From contig NC_051063.1 of assembly GCF_004664715.2 (NCBI RefSeq), positions 111,328,329 to 111,392,328 of the forward strand: a stretch of 64,000 nucleotides of DNA. The letters are read 5' to 3'. Position numbers and translations under genes: made by a program. Shown here in pieces: positions 33,836 to 46,239 of this stretch. The stretch's first letter is position 1. Each line of letters opens with the position of its first letter. The notes below the pieces were generated by a model. It had not been told where the DNA came from and did not search any database. It saw only the letters and a program-made list of their open reading frames with translations. The stretch comes from Peromyscus leucopus. Its lineage: Eukaryota > Chordata > Mammalia > Rodentia > Cricetidae.

Positions 33836-36800
33836 GGTCACTATTACCTTAGCAGAGACAAAGAAACAGAAAAAGAAGAATGAAAATAATCTATCACTAG
33901 AAAGATAAAGATCAGAAGTGTTTGATATCAGCGTGACTTTCAGTGATAACATAAAACAGAAGCAAAGAGTTGATTTTGCAAATCAATCAAATATTGTCCC
34001 TTCCAGTTATTATTTAAAATGCCATACAAAATCCTATCAAAACACTGGAATATGGTGAGAAATCAGACATGAAATTTATTTTCAGGGAGCTTAACATTCT
34101 TGAATGGAGAAATGACATAGCTTAATTAATAATTTTGGTTCTATAACAGAAGTTTATATTTGCACTATAGACAAGCAAATGGATACTACTACTGAGATTC
34201 AAGGAGCCAAAGATCGAACCAGTATGGTTTAATGAGTAACATGAGGCCCAGTTGAAGACTGGATGATGAATAAGATACTAACAGGTAGATAAGAAGAAGG
34301 ATTACTGTGTAAAGACAACTGCAGAGTAAGTACTATGATTCACAAATTCTATCATATGACATGCATCTGGTCCTATTAACCAGGAAAGTCCATGGTATTT
34401 CTGTTGATTTCTTTATGACTAGTTCTGAAGATATAGACAAAACGCATTCTGATATAAAGACAATATCTCTGATGTTATGCTTTCCAAACTTTTAAAATAT
34501 CTTCTATCCCACAAAAATTACAAGTATTTCCAATTCAGGAGGTATTGGTTTTTGTCCCTCCAGTTTCAGAAACTGGCATAGACTTTAGCGCATTGTAGAG
34601 ACATAGACAGGATTCCTTAAATTCACTATTGATCTTATTCATACGTAGATGAGAAGGAACTTTAGAGGAGAGCCCAGCAAGAAAAACTTTTTGGACAAAT
34701 CTGAATTTCAAGAAGCTCATATTCTTTGAAAACTTTTCCTGTATATCTTCAAGTGGCATAATCTTCCAAAATTGATACTGTAATTTGCCTTTATCATCAT
34801 CAATGATTAAAATTTGTATTCTTATTCTCATCAAATCTCTACTGGAGAAACATTTGTACTATAATAGGGCTGATTTCAGAGTAATTTGCCACTAACTTAT
34901 GAGTGGTATTATGTGCAAGAATGCCCTGAAAGATTTTTAACTAAAGAATGGAGCTGCACTTGCAGGTCACTGTTAAACTTAACCCTCCCCTGTCTCGGTG
35001 AAATTTGCACAGCTTCTAGATTCTTAGACATTCTCAACAAATGCTATCAATAAGTCTATATTAATGAACATTTAGAACATCCCTGTAAATTGATGCATGT
35101 GAAATACAGCTAATTAGAAATGAAACTGTGCAAATTTTGTTTGTCTATTGGGGTGTTCTTCACAATAGTACATAATGGGCCAAACATTCAGTTTTAAGTG
35201 CAAACCTCAGAATCTGTTCTATCATTTCCAACATGTATATGCATTACTTCATTCTCCATTTATTCATCTGAGGGAAGAGCATGTCTCCATACATTGCTCT
35301 GTGACTGAAGAGAGAGGTAAGGAAATGGATGTAATATTTGGTTTAATATCTAGATAGTAGGAGTAAGTTAAATGCTAATTTCTCCCACTTCCACCTTCCA
35401 TTTTGTATTGGAAGGACATCAGAGCTGGAGAGGTTGTCTACCATACAGGTATCATTGTAAAAATGGTAGAAGCAAAATAAGAATTTTAGTTGCCACAATT
35501 AACACTATGTACTAGAACAGCTCCAACTCCTTTTCTTTTCATGAGTAGCCACCAGAAGTGACCACCTCCCTAAGTTGACTCCCTAACTTGACTGCCTAGA
35601 GATTGCTTGGACATCATGCCCTCCCTCTCATATCACAGTCAGCATCTGTTCAGGCACAGGTGAAAATTCCTTTATGAGTATTTCCAAGTAAATATAGTTC
35701 AGCATGAAACCATAGATAGAGAAGTGAATCTCTGCCTTCATCATAGTTGGAGCCTCAGTTTATCTCTCATGCAGCCATGTCTTTGACAGCTACATCTGAA
35801 GACTGCATACAAGTTACCATCTAAATATTCTATTGTGGGTATAACTTGACATTGAAAGGAAATTCTCTACCTGCATTGATAGACTGTGATGTTCACTAAG
35901 GAGGAATTTCAAACAAGTGGCACCTAATGAATTCTAGAGGGCTGACTAAAGATTTCAGTTGCTGGAGCTACGAACTTCATCTGTTAATTGTTATTCAGTC
36001 ATGTCTTTAAGGAGAATTTAAACTGCACAGTGAAAAGTAGCAGTGCTTTGCAGAGGCAGCTAGACCACTGCTGGTTCATACATTCAGAAATACATGAAGT
36101 ATATTAACATTACGCTAATGTTCCAGGAGGGGAGAAACTGACCTTTTGTATTTGAATTTGCTTTGTCTCCACATCAAGTGGCTCTATTGGAGATTTAAAT
36201 TGATATAATCCTTATTTATGATTACATAGTCAAAAAGGTTCAACTAGGGAAAAGAATAAAGAATTAAAAAAATATCATCATGTCAGGACTTGGTGGATAT
36301 TTGAACAAAAAACAGCACAGAAAAGAAGAAAAGGTATGCCCTATTTAGAAAACTGGCTATTGACATGTAAGAAATTGAAATTTACTGGCACCACTATCAT
36401 GAAAGTGTTCTATCAGGCAGGTACTAGGAATAATGTTGTCCAATAGATGAAAAAAGTATGGGGTGTTGAAGTACGTTTTCCTCTATCATCACACAGCTTG
36501 TGTTGAAGGATAGGGTCATGCCCTCATATCTTGAATTTATAGCTGTAGGACATCAAGGATCATGATATGCCCAATTAATCTAACACAGTCACAAAATACA
36601 TACTTATTCCAGAACTATACTGTTTTTCTAAACACAAAACCAGAAAAACACTCTGCTGGCATATTGAGACCATACATTAACCTCAAAGAGGTCAATATTT
36701 CAACACTAGCATTTTTAAGTATCAATTTACCTGAAGTTTCAAAGCCTCCTTCTAAGTAACGGGGGGAATTAAGTTAGCACAATGTTCACAGGCTTATTTT

Positions 36801-38768
36801 AAGAGCTAAGTAAGATTATACACTCATAATTTATCTGGCAATCTACCTCACACAAAACTATGAATTGTCATATCACAAAACCTTGCCAGATATAGTGAAG
36901 CTATATCTTTACATAAAAACAACTGGGGCCATCAGAAAGGGTGAGCCCTCTTATGAAACTTAATATACTCTAGTAAATAAGAGGAACAATCTGTGGTTTT
37001 CTCAATAGAAGATACATTTCTTTAGAGAAGCTAGCATTTTAATGTGTCTTTTTATAGGGCTCTTCTTTGAAGAACATATCTGTATCACAGAAGATGGACA
37101 CACATTTTCCAGAATTCTGCTGTAAGTTTTGGGCAGTAGGGACTGAATCCACACCAGGAGACACTTGGAACAGCTGCAGATATCTACAAGAGAATAAATG
37201 AGCTGTCTCCTTTCATTGGCATGCCTTGTTTCAGCATAAGGAGAGATAGGGAAGTAGAATTTTGAAACATGTGTGTTAGGTGCTACATACTTGAAATATT
37301 TTACTTAAGAACCATAACAACTAAGTAAATTAAAAATGATAAGCCCAAATTTTGCAGGAAAATTTGCATCTCAAGTAACTTTTGTGTCATGTAGTGAAGA
37401 AATTATAAGCGTGAAGATTTCAACAGATATGGTTTACCCCAAAGTCCATACTCTTATAGCTCATGCTAGAGAGTGGGGAGCTTATGTTTCTTGTTTTCTG
37501 TGAGCAAAAAATATTTCCCTAGACACAGAAGTTGAAACAAATTACAGGTATACTGGCAAAGAACCCAGAAGGAAAGGAGAAGAACTTAATGGTGGAACTA
37601 TGGGCAAAGGTCTGGGTGCAACTAATAAAAACCAAAAGAGAATGTAGGGAATCTAGTATAACATCAAGGACACAGAAAAGAGAGCAGCTAATAGCTCTAC
37701 ATCAGATGGGGTAAAGTAAGAAAGCAAATGCAGAATCTGTAGATGTGTATCCCAAAGAAAGAATTCTAGTAGGTAAAGGCTGTGGTAGCTAATTGTGGCC
37801 AGTGTTGGCAAAGCCTAAGAGGGTAAAGTTTGAATAGCATAGACCATACTCACTCAGCCTTCCTCTACTGCTCTCCCTATTCAACCATCTGGGAGTAGAG
37901 CTCAGGGGAGCCCTTCAACATGGTCCAAAGTTATCTATATACTAGAAGAGAGAGCAACAGAAAGATCCAGACATATAATTGGAAAATAATCAAGCAATTG
38001 TGACTAACACGACTCAAGGTTAGTGCAGGAAATCTGAAGTTCCTCTCTATTGCTAACCCAGCACACACTGAGTATCCAGCAAACTGAACCCTGTTCTTTG
38101 GGAAATTCTAATCATCAAAACTGTGGGGTCTTCTGTAGAAGAGTGAAAACATGTTTCTAGAAGACAATGGCTTTAGGTGTCAAGCGCAGCACCTGTTTGT
38201 TATCAGGGAGGGCTAACATAGGAAGTGAGCATATATGGTCACTCATATTAGCCCCTCCACCCATTTCTTCACCTTACGTCCAAAATAATTGGCATCACCT
38301 TTTATTGCATACATGTTGTGTTTTGCTTTTCTTTGTTCACTTACCATTTCTCATTTATTCAGTTATTGTGAGTCTTAAGTAAAACGTGTCAAATATATAC
38401 GACCTTCCCCATGTATTTCAAAATTCACCTACCGTATCTCTCCTTATGCTGGCAGAAGACTTGTCAATAGAGGAAGACAGCTTACTTTTTCCTGTCACAG
38501 ATCTCTGCAGGTGTTCTAAGTAACCCATGGTACAGGTTTAGTCCTTCCTTCCCAAAATTGACAACAGGCTTCCTAAACATTCGTAGTTTCCGTTTTTTTT
38601 GAGCAATAGTTAATCACAATTAAAAAAAGAAAATGGCAATTGAAAAGAAAAGATAAAATTAAGTCATGATCCCATTTGCCAAAGTCAATCACTGTTTCTC
38701 AGTAGTTGGCTGAGTATAATTTTATTTTCTCGTTCCCTGTACTTGCAAACATGCCATAGGCATCCGAT
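33836..38768. other. Long unique stretch
   Basis: Nearly 5 kb with no repeat I can name. It has AT-rich composition and only short frames. The single frame with normal composition is 34535-34834 (reverse), listed separately. Confidence 0.45.
34535..34834 (-). other. Unassigned 99-codon open frame
   Basis: Reverse-strand frame of ordinary amino-acid composition, without low complexity and not inside a repeat I recognise. It is open back to a stop about 27 nt upstream of 34834 and starts with TTG then ATG. I recognise no domain. There is no obvious poly-A tail, splice acceptor or promoter. It could be a chance frame or an old retrocopy. Function unknown; probably not a gene. Confidence 0.15.
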
Positions 38769-38769
38769 T

Positions 38770-38941
38770 CTCCAATGTGGTTTTAAGGTCAGCAGCGTGG
38801 GACCTTGGGAACTTGCTAGAAATGCAAATTATTGGAGCTCCTGGCAGACCTACTGAAGCAGAAACCAGTGTTGAGATTCAGCAATTTGTGTGCTAACAAG
38901 CCCTCTAGGTAATGTGATGTATGCTGAAGTTTAGGAGCCAT
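38770..38941 (-). mobile_element. MER20 hAT-Charlie DNA transposon
   Basis: 'gtgggaccttgggaacttgc', 'tagaaatgcaaattattgga', 'ggcagacctactgaagcaga', 'aatttgtgtgctaacaagcc' and 'tgaagtttaggagcca' follow the consensus order of MER20, a non-autonomous eutherian hAT transposon of about 220 bp. The terminal 'cagtggttctcaa' repeats have decayed. Strand is arbitrary because the consensus direction is from memory. Confidence 0.8.
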
Positions 38942-39732
38942 TTGTGCAGTCACTATTTTACATTCGGATTTCTTTGCTCAACATTATCATATTCATATTT
39001 AATATCATGATTAGCATAGTCATTTCACTAACTGCTGAAGATTCCCCTAGACTAGGTAATTTGCCTAAACATTTGATCACTCATTCATTCATTTTTTAAT
39101 ACTCTGTGCATATTCTGTGTAACAGATAACTGTTGTGGGTCCTATGGCTACAGTATTAGAATGAATACTATTTCATTTAATCATAACATTTTCTACTTCT
39201 CTCAATTGTAATTAGTGATAAGATTAAATATCATTTTTATAATGTAAAGCCTTATTCCTTATGTTTTTGAAGGAGGGGAAAAGATCTAAAATGGTGGATA
39301 CCCATCATGATACTAAAGTAGTATATTTTATTTTTTCCTTCTTTTGTACTTAATTTTTTTTAAAAAAAAATTCTGAGTATTTAGATGGCAAGGTGCTTCA
39401 GTTCTTCTTTTCCCTGTTACAGACAGAGAAAAATTAGAAACTCTGGTTCATCTTCCAAAACAATCTGTTCTCTGGTTTTGTGCTGAAAATATGATGTCCC
39501 AGTTATTTCATGCAATTCTTACTCAATTAAGTGGTGGTTAAATGTTTCTATTATTGTCAGTCAGCAATAATCTTTCATTTCTGCTGGGAGAATATGTGAT
39601 CCTCTCTCTATAGTGTTCTTCTGCTGTGATTATAGATACATGAGTAGGATTTCAGTTTTCCCACTACTGTCAATAAACCTCACACAAACATCACCAAATG
39701 GTCACACTGGATGGATTTGAATAGACGGTCTT
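38942..39732. other. Unique DNA
   Basis: AT-rich, with homopolymer T/A runs near 39350-39370. Nothing else recognised. Confidence 0.4.
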
Positions 39733-39736
39733 AAAA

Positions 39737-40850
39737 GCCTCATTCATAAGTGGATACTAGATGTAAAGCAAAAGATAATCAGGCTACAACCCACAGTTCC
39801 AGAGAAGATAGCTAACAGCTAACGAGGAGGACCCTAAGAAGAACCCATGCATCACCCTGAAAAGGGAAATAGATAAGATCTCCATGAGTAAACTGGGAGC
39901 ATTGGGGACAATAAAGGGTAGGGAATGGGGGATGAGAACATAAGGGAGCTGGATGGTTGAACTGGAACAGGGACAGGGTGGGAGAACAATGAAAGAGATA
40001 TCTTGATAGAGGGAGACATCATGGGCATAGGGAGAAACCGAGTGCTAGGGAAGTTCCCAGGAATCCACAAGGATGACCCCACCTAGGACTACTAGCAATA
40101 GTGGAGAGGGTGCCCCAACTGTCATCATAGAGCCTTCATCCAGTAACTGATGGAAGGAGATGCAGAGATCCACAGCCAAGCACCAGGCTAAGCTCCAGGA
40201 ATTCATTCGATAAGGGGGAAAAGGGATTCTATGAGCAAGGGGCATCAAGATCATGATGGGATAACCAACAGACACAACCAAACCAAAGTAGTAGAACTCA
40301 TGAACTTTAGACCAATAGCTGTGGAGCTCCATGGGACTGGACTAGGCCCTCTGTATAATCGAGACAGTTATGTAGCTTAGTCTACTTAAGGGGACCCTGG
40401 TAGTAGGATCAGGATCCATCCCTGGTGCATGAGCTGGCTTTTTGGAGCCCATTGAACAGCCTTGATGTAGGGGGAAGGGCTTGGGCTTGCCTCAATTGAA
40501 TGTACCAGGTTTTGCTGACTCCCTATGGGAGGCCTTACCTTTTTGGAGGAGGAAATGGGGGGTGGGTCAGGGAGGTCAGCTAGGGGAATAGAAGAAGGGA
40601 AGAGAGGGGGACCTGTGACTGGTATGTAAAATGAATAAAAATTTTCTGGTTTTTCCCTTTTTTTCTTTTTGGTTTTTCGAGACAACGTTTCTCTGTGTAG
40701 CTTTGTGCCTTTCCTGGATCTCACTCTGTAGACCAGGCTGGCCTTGAACTCACAAAGATCCTCCTGGCTCTGCCTCTCAAGTGTTGGGATTAAAGGCGTG
40801 TGCCACCACCACCTGGCTGAATAAAAATTTTCTTAATAAAGAAAAAAAAA
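39737..40850 (+). mobile_element. L1 3' end, carrying a B1 in its tail
   Basis: From the end of ORF2 ('ataagtggatactagatgta') through the 3' UTR ('gagggagacatcatgggc', 'gactccctatgggaggcctt') to 'aaaatgaataaaaattttct'. A reverse B1 (40648-40818) interrupts the tail, which resumes at 40834. 'aaaagcctca' at 39733-39742 and 40867-40876 may be the L1 target duplication. Reverse-strand frames at 39852-40724 are fortuitous. Confidence 0.92.
40648..40818 (-). mobile_element. B1 SINE inserted in L1 tail
   Basis: Reverse B1: 'ggtttttcgagacaacgttt', 'gtagctttgtgcctttcctg', 'tagaccaggctggccttgaa' and 'gtgttgggattaaaggcgtg'. It is flanked by a perfect 15-bp duplication 'gaataaaaattttct' at 40633-40647 and 40819-40833. 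Confidence 0.96.
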
Positions 40851-40876
40851 CTTTCATCTGGGAAAAAAAAGCCTCA

Positions 40877-41599
40877 AGCTGAGACAGGAATTAATAATCT
40901 GTTCAGACCCTTGCAACACAGGTTGAAAATATCTGATTACCACCACCACCACCCCACCACCCGCGCCATTTCTGTGAAGCCCCAATCTTTTGCTTCCTCA
41001 TCAGTTGACCAAGAATAAGAATAACGTTAGTCATCAGAAACAAGCTCATGATGTTACATTTAAAGGGAAAGGATCTGATCCAGCATCAGAAGACTTATAG
41101 GGACAGTTACCATGGCAGGAAGAAAGCATACAATTTTTTAAGTAGTCAAACAGAATATAATCTGGGATGATGATGAGTGGTTCCACAGAGACTATAGATA
41201 CTGAAAACTTAAACCACAACTTATCTTCACAGTAACAATGAGGCCTCCAGACACCCACACATCCTTTTTCATATTCAAAGGGATGTAATTATCATTCCAT
41301 TTTTATTGGTTTGTAAGCTTAACTTTGGAGGCTTTCTATAGATTAAAATGCTACAAATATACTTGATTGAAAATCTGCATTCTCATTATTTTGTTTTACC
41401 ATTGTTTCTTTTTAATATTCTCAATACCCATTAAAAAGGTTTTGCTATGCTAGTTTATATTTTTCTTTGTAATATTCAAATTTTCTTCCCTATTCCAATT
41501 TCTTAAATAAGATGATATTTTGAATTATTTTCTATTCTGTCTTTTAATTTTGAATAATTGCATTCTTGATATATTTCATCAGCATAAAACTAATTTTAG
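40877..41599. other. Unique DNA
   Basis: Contains a short ACC-rich stretch at about 40940-40965. Otherwise nothing recognised. Confidence 0.4.
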
Positions 41600-42740
41600 A
41601 ATTCTCCCTTTTCTAAATGCTGCTGAGGAAGAGCTGAGACCCCCAATATAACATAAGCTATTGCCATTGCCCTGTGTTGCCTCCCAGAACCTGCCTGTAA
41701 AACCCTATTGCTGAAGATACAACAAAACTTTCAGATAGAGGACACAAAGGAACTGAGTAAGAACTAATCTAGAAGCCTCATCCTGAGGATTGCCTTTCAT
41801 AATATCAGAGGTGCACACAAGGTGCCAAAGAAGCAGAGCACTCAAAAGTCCTGCCAAGATGTAAAGACTACGATCCAAAACAATAACCAACCCAGCCTTT
41901 AATCTCAGATCTAAGGAAAATATCTGTGAGTTTGACATTAGCTGTTACTCATAGAAAGTTATAGGCTAGTCAAGGCTACATAGTTAAACCCTGTCTCAAA
42001 AATAAAAGTAAATATATGAAATGATGTTGCAATAAGCATTATTAAATGGGGGTGAACAACTGCTGTCTATCTAATTGGACTGAGGTTTGATCAGTAGGAA
42101 GAATTCAGTTCTGGTTTATAAATGGAGCCCAAAAGGTCAAAGTCCCAAGATGAGAGCCTACTGTTATCATTTTCGTAAACCAATATGATTCTAACTGTAT
42201 TGTAAATACTTATACCCACAAATAAGGGTATCTCTCACCCTCATCCAAGAAGATTCATTTCGCAAGAGATTGAGACTGCTACAGAGACCCACAAGTGGAA
42301 GAAAATATGTGATTCATGAGTTGCTCCATCCCAACTGGTATATACACAATACAACTCCTATACCAAAGGCTTAGGGAAAGTTGGAGAAGAGGAAATGGTC
42401 AGAGAAGAGTCAGAGGTCTAGAATGCCAGCTACTAGATAATGTCCCATTAGTGTGACAAGGAAAACGCACCAGTAAAATTTAGCAATGTGGTTGTCTAAA
42501 CAAAACAGGCATAATGACAACACCAGTTGACACACCAACAAATATGGTAAACACTCCACAAGGGTCCACCCCTACATGAATTGCCACAAAGGTTCAATGG
42601 TTGCAGAGAGAGAGGGAATCAGTTTTCTCCAGAGACTAGCTCTCATATACATTGTCTAGTCACAAGTAGTCAGCTTAGATGTATACAGGAGCAACACTTA
42701 ATGGACTCAGTAGGTTGTATACACATGTCCAAAATGTCAG
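41600..42740 (+). mobile_element. Old L1 (Lx-type) 3' UTR, internal part
   Basis: 'ccctattgctgaagatacaa', 'gtaaaccaatatgattctaa', 'acaaataagggtatctctca', 'caactcctataccaaaggct' and 'taatggactcagtaggttgt' are ordered words of a long rodent L1 3' UTR whose terminal part is seen at 22340-22612. A B1 lies within it. Diverged; frames at 41705-41938 and 42581-42790 are not genes. Confidence 0.6.
41896..42013 (+). mobile_element. Old B1 SINE
   Basis: 'cagcctttaatctcagatct', 'ctgtgagtttgacattagct', 'gtcaaggctacatagttaaa' and 'ccctgtctcaaaaataaaag'. A diverged B1, older than those at 40648 and 50627. Confidence 0.75.
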
Positions 42741-43109
42741 ACATTGAGCTAACACTGATAAACTTTGGTTTTGTTAAAGTGCCATTGTAAGTAACTGTGC
42801 CCAGGTTCTTCTCTCTAATGGTAAGAAAGTGTTTACTTCATTCTTATTTTATAGGAGTCTATAATTAATAAATTTTGGTTTTTAAAGAGGTCTTAAAGTT
42901 TTAAATTGAAAGTCTGAATGATTACGGGACTTGGAAAAGACAAACTCTGTTTCATATTGTGATATTAACGTGAAAACTGGAAGACTTAAAATAAAAAGTG
43001 ATGTGTTTGTGTGTCAACGTGGACATGGGGTAGAATGCCATAGTTTTTGTCAGCTTTACACAAGCCTACTCATTCCTGGGCAGAGAGAATCTCAATTCAG
43101 GATTTGCTT

Positions 43110-43412
43110 CTATCAGCTTAGTCTGTGAGCATGACTGTAGGGCAGTTTCTTGATTGCGGACTCATGTGAGAGGGCCCAGCTCCTGTGGGAAATATCAACT
43201 CTGGGCAGGTGGGCCTGGGTGGCAAAATATAGGCAGCTGAGAAAGCCAGAGGAGGCAAACTGATAAGTTACTTTCCTCCATGATTTTTGAGTCTCCTTCT
43301 GCTTGAATTCCTGCCCTGAATTCTCTCTGTGATCCATACATGTAAGCCAAATCAACTCTTTATTGCATGATTGCTTTTGATTACTGTGTTATCATAGCAA
43401 CAGAGAAGCAAT
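43110..43412 (+). mobile_element. LTR-like rodent repeat
   Basis: 'gtagggcagtttcttgattg', 'gtgagagggcccagctcctg', 'gctgagaaagccagaggag', 'acatgtaagccaaatcaact' and 'ttatcatagcaacagagaag' form a familiar rodent LTR-like order. Family not assigned. The frame 43113-43355 (reverse) is fortuitous. Confidence 0.5.
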
Positions 43413-43494
43413 CTAAAAAGAAAAATAGCAGTTTGGTTACCCTTTGTAATTTTTCCTTATTTTTGAGAAGTTCATACATTTGTTTAATACTGTC

Positions 43495-43655
43495 TGCCCA
43501 GTCATCATTCCTTATATGTGCATAGGAGCGGGGCCATCAACTGGATCATGGGATCCTGCCAGTAGCATGCACTCAATAAAGAATGCTTCCCCCCTCCGCC
43601 CCAGCAACTATCCATTGCCAATAGCTTTTCAGTAAGAGGTGGGTCCTAAAGGTCG
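43495..43655 (-). mobile_element. L1 3' UTR fragment
   Basis: 'ggagcggggccatcaactgg', 'catgggatcctgccagtag', 'aactatccattgccaatagc' and 'cagtaagaggtgggtcctaa' match the block order of another L1 3' UTR also seen at 54720-55400. Segment 43656-45150 after it has no recognised content. Confidence 0.55.
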
Positions 43656-45150
43656 TCTATCCCATCTCTTCTAGGATTTTTATTGTTATTTGTTGTACAA
43701 TAACTTTCATTTTTACTTAGCCCAGTGGGGGGAGGTTGAGTATTTATTTAGCCTTTAGTATTTGTAAGTCATTTCTATTTCATCCAGTATTTCTGTGAGA
43801 GATCTTCTGCCACTTTTAAGATAGAAAGTCAGTGTTCTTCCAAATATTTTCTAAATTTTTCACTTTATTTGAGTTCTTTGCTGACCATTGTTTGTTGACT
43901 AAAATTGGAAACTGCTGTGCACATTATTTCTAATTTGGAAGCCAAGTGTCCCAAGTATCTTGTGGTAAATCATTACACATGTAATTAATTCTATCAATGC
44001 TTTCTAAACTATTGAAGGTGTTCATTAATGCATTCCCAATTGCATAGGGTCAGTTTGGAAACACAATGATAATCACATGGGAGTTTAAATTGTGTATCAT
44101 TACAAGGGGTAACACTATGCCCCTCTGGCCACATACATTCCTCCATAAGGTTCATCTTTTCTTGGTAATCTGTCTACCCTAGCATCCAGGGCATTGAACT
44201 TGGGATTGCAATGCAGAAAATATGATAAAGTACTTGAGAGCTGAACCAGAGATATTAAATCTTCCTGATGGGCAAAATGGAGCAGTAGTAGAATTGTGGA
44301 ATAGTGTGTGACCGATGGAACAATTTGCCTTCATCTGAAGAATTTTAGACTATAATTGGTGAAATGAATATTTACAGGAAAACAAAATAGAAAATAAACT
44401 GTTGATAGTGTAAGATCCAATACAAACATAATTTCTTCTGTAAACTGATAAGTCAGTTTGCCTTATTTCTTAACTCTTAATATCTCTGATGGGCTTCCTA
44501 GATCAGCAGACAACAGAAGACATCAATGATTAATTTGGGGAAATTAGGAAAAGGGACCAACTTGAAGATAACATTTTGACCTAGAATGCCTGGTAAGTTG
44601 GATCTCAGTACTGCTTATGGCTTATACATATAATTCTCTCACTTATCAACTTAAACTGTCCACATGTTAAATCTCAATGGAGAGAAAGGGAAGCATGTAT
44701 GGGCACGAGCAGATGTGAGTGTAATTCCATGGTCCCATAAATAAGAAAAGCTTGCATGCTTACAGCATAAACTGTGGATCATTTTAAATGTATAGTCTAT
44801 GTATATGTATACTATGCATTAATCCTTGGTAACTGAATGTGTGATTGTGTGCATCCTATACTTTGGTATTTAGAATAGCAATCAATAAATTGATCCACTG
44901 GTGAGATGAAGAAACAAAGGTTTGTCATAGGACAATTCCCATGCTTGCCTGGTTGAGCAATCATGATGTTCTTCACAGTAGTTCAGCAGAACTTACAGCA
45001 GTCAGCACAAACTTTACCTTGCCCAATGAGCTACTAAGTGCAATTTGACAGTCAACCTCATAAAATTTATACTTAGCTCTCATTTTACAAAGCAGTTTAC
45101 TAGCATTTGTGTAATAACTTTTACCATACTATTTAAAAATTAATATTTTA
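43656..45150. other. Unique DNA
   Basis: No gene or repeat recognised on either strand. Confidence 0.4.
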
Positions 45151-45280
45151 TTAATTCTTTGAAAATGAAAGTTTCATACAATGTATGTTGATCGTATTCA
45201 TCATCCTCACCCCTACTCCTTCCAAAACCATCTTCACCTCCCTACCCCCTGTACTCTTCTTGTCCTCTTTCTCTCTTTCC
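45150..45280 (-). mobile_element. L1 3' UTR end fragment
   Basis: 'aatgaaagtttcatacaatg', 'ttgatcgtattcatcatcct' and 'cacccctactccttccaaaa' are the reverse 3' end of an L1 of the type at 54917-55150. It abuts the TATC array. Confidence 0.6.

Positions 45281-45281
<1 letters not shown>

Positions 45282-45328
<47 letters not shown>
45282..45328. repeat. (TATC)n array, left half
   Basis: About 12 units. The right half continues at 45752-45798; the LTR-like element between them inserted into the array. Confidence 0.97.
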
Positions 45329-45751
45329 TGTAAATGTAACCAACCATCTTATTAAATAAGAAACACAGAACCAATGTAAAAGAGAAAGCAAAGAGGTCAG
45401 AGCTCAGAGCTAAAATCTCACCCTTCCTCCTGTGGTGGTCCTAGCTTCCCAAAAGAAAGCTATTTCCTGTGTGTAAGTCATTTCATAGTATTTTGTTCTG
45501 CCTTCTCATTGGATGTAAACCCAAACACATGACTGCCTCGTCACTGTCTGTATGTACAGCCCTCTAGGTCTCAAAGGCGTATGTCTCCAATGCTGGCTGT
45601 ATCCCTGAACACACAGAGATCTATGGGATTAAAGGCGTGCGCCACCACTGCCACGCTCTGTCTATGGCTCTAATAGCTCTGACCCCCAGGTAACTTTATT
45701 TATTAACATACAATCAAAATCACATTTCAGTACAATTAGAATACCACCACA
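45329..45751 (-). mobile_element. LTR-like element, family B, inside a TATC array
   Basis: 423 bp. On the reverse strand it starts 'tgtggtggtattctaattgt' and ends 'ggttggttacatttaca' (TG...CA). Flanked by 'atctat' at 45323-45328 and 45752-45757, consistent with a 6-bp duplication but not proof because the target is itself repetitive. It contains a B1-derived module ('gggattaaaggcgtgcgcca' on the plus strand). Related to 12013-12474 and more distantly to 46585-47101. Confidence 0.85.

Positions 45752-45798
<47 letters not shown>
45752..45798. repeat. (TATC)n array, right half
   Basis: About 12 units, in phase with the left half. Confidence 0.97.
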
Positions 45799-45884
45799 AC
45801 CCATCAAGTTCAGTCTGTTTTAGCCAACCACTCTTGGATATGAGCCTGCCCTGAAGTATGGGTGATATACCAGGGAGGTCACAG

Positions 45885-46239
45885 TTGCTGGAGGGTTTCT
45901 CTCCAGGTTCCCCAAGCCCCGCAGTCCCACAATCCACCTATAAAATAATCACTCAGACGCTTATATCACTTATAAACTGTATGGCCGTGGCAGGCTTCTT
46001 GCTATCTGTTCTTTTGTCTTAAATTAACCCATTTTTATAAATCTATACCTTGCCACATGGCTGGTGGCTTACCAGCATCTTTACATGCTGCTTGTCCTGG
46101 CGGTGGCTGCAGTGTCTCCCCCCTCAGCCTTCCGCTTCCCAGAATTCTCCTTGTCCCACCTACTTCCTGCCTGGCAACCTACTTCCTGCCTGGTCACTGG
46201 CCATCAGTGTTTTATTTATATAGAGCAATATCCACAGCA
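45885..46239. mobile_element. Solo LTR, family A copy 3 (ERVK-like)
   Basis: 355 bp, 'ttgctggagggtttctctcc' to 'tccacagca'. Flanks 'tcacag' (45879-45884) and 'tcacac' (46240-46245) match at 5 of 6 bases. Very close in sequence to 33446-33829 over the right two thirds, including a duplicated 'cctacttcctgcctgg' unit in both. Confidence 0.88.

Noticed and set aside
33633..33908. Similar frames at 33633-33908, 8804-9026 and 46057-46459 suggesting a gene family
   Set aside because: All lie within three copies of one solo LTR family with target duplications.
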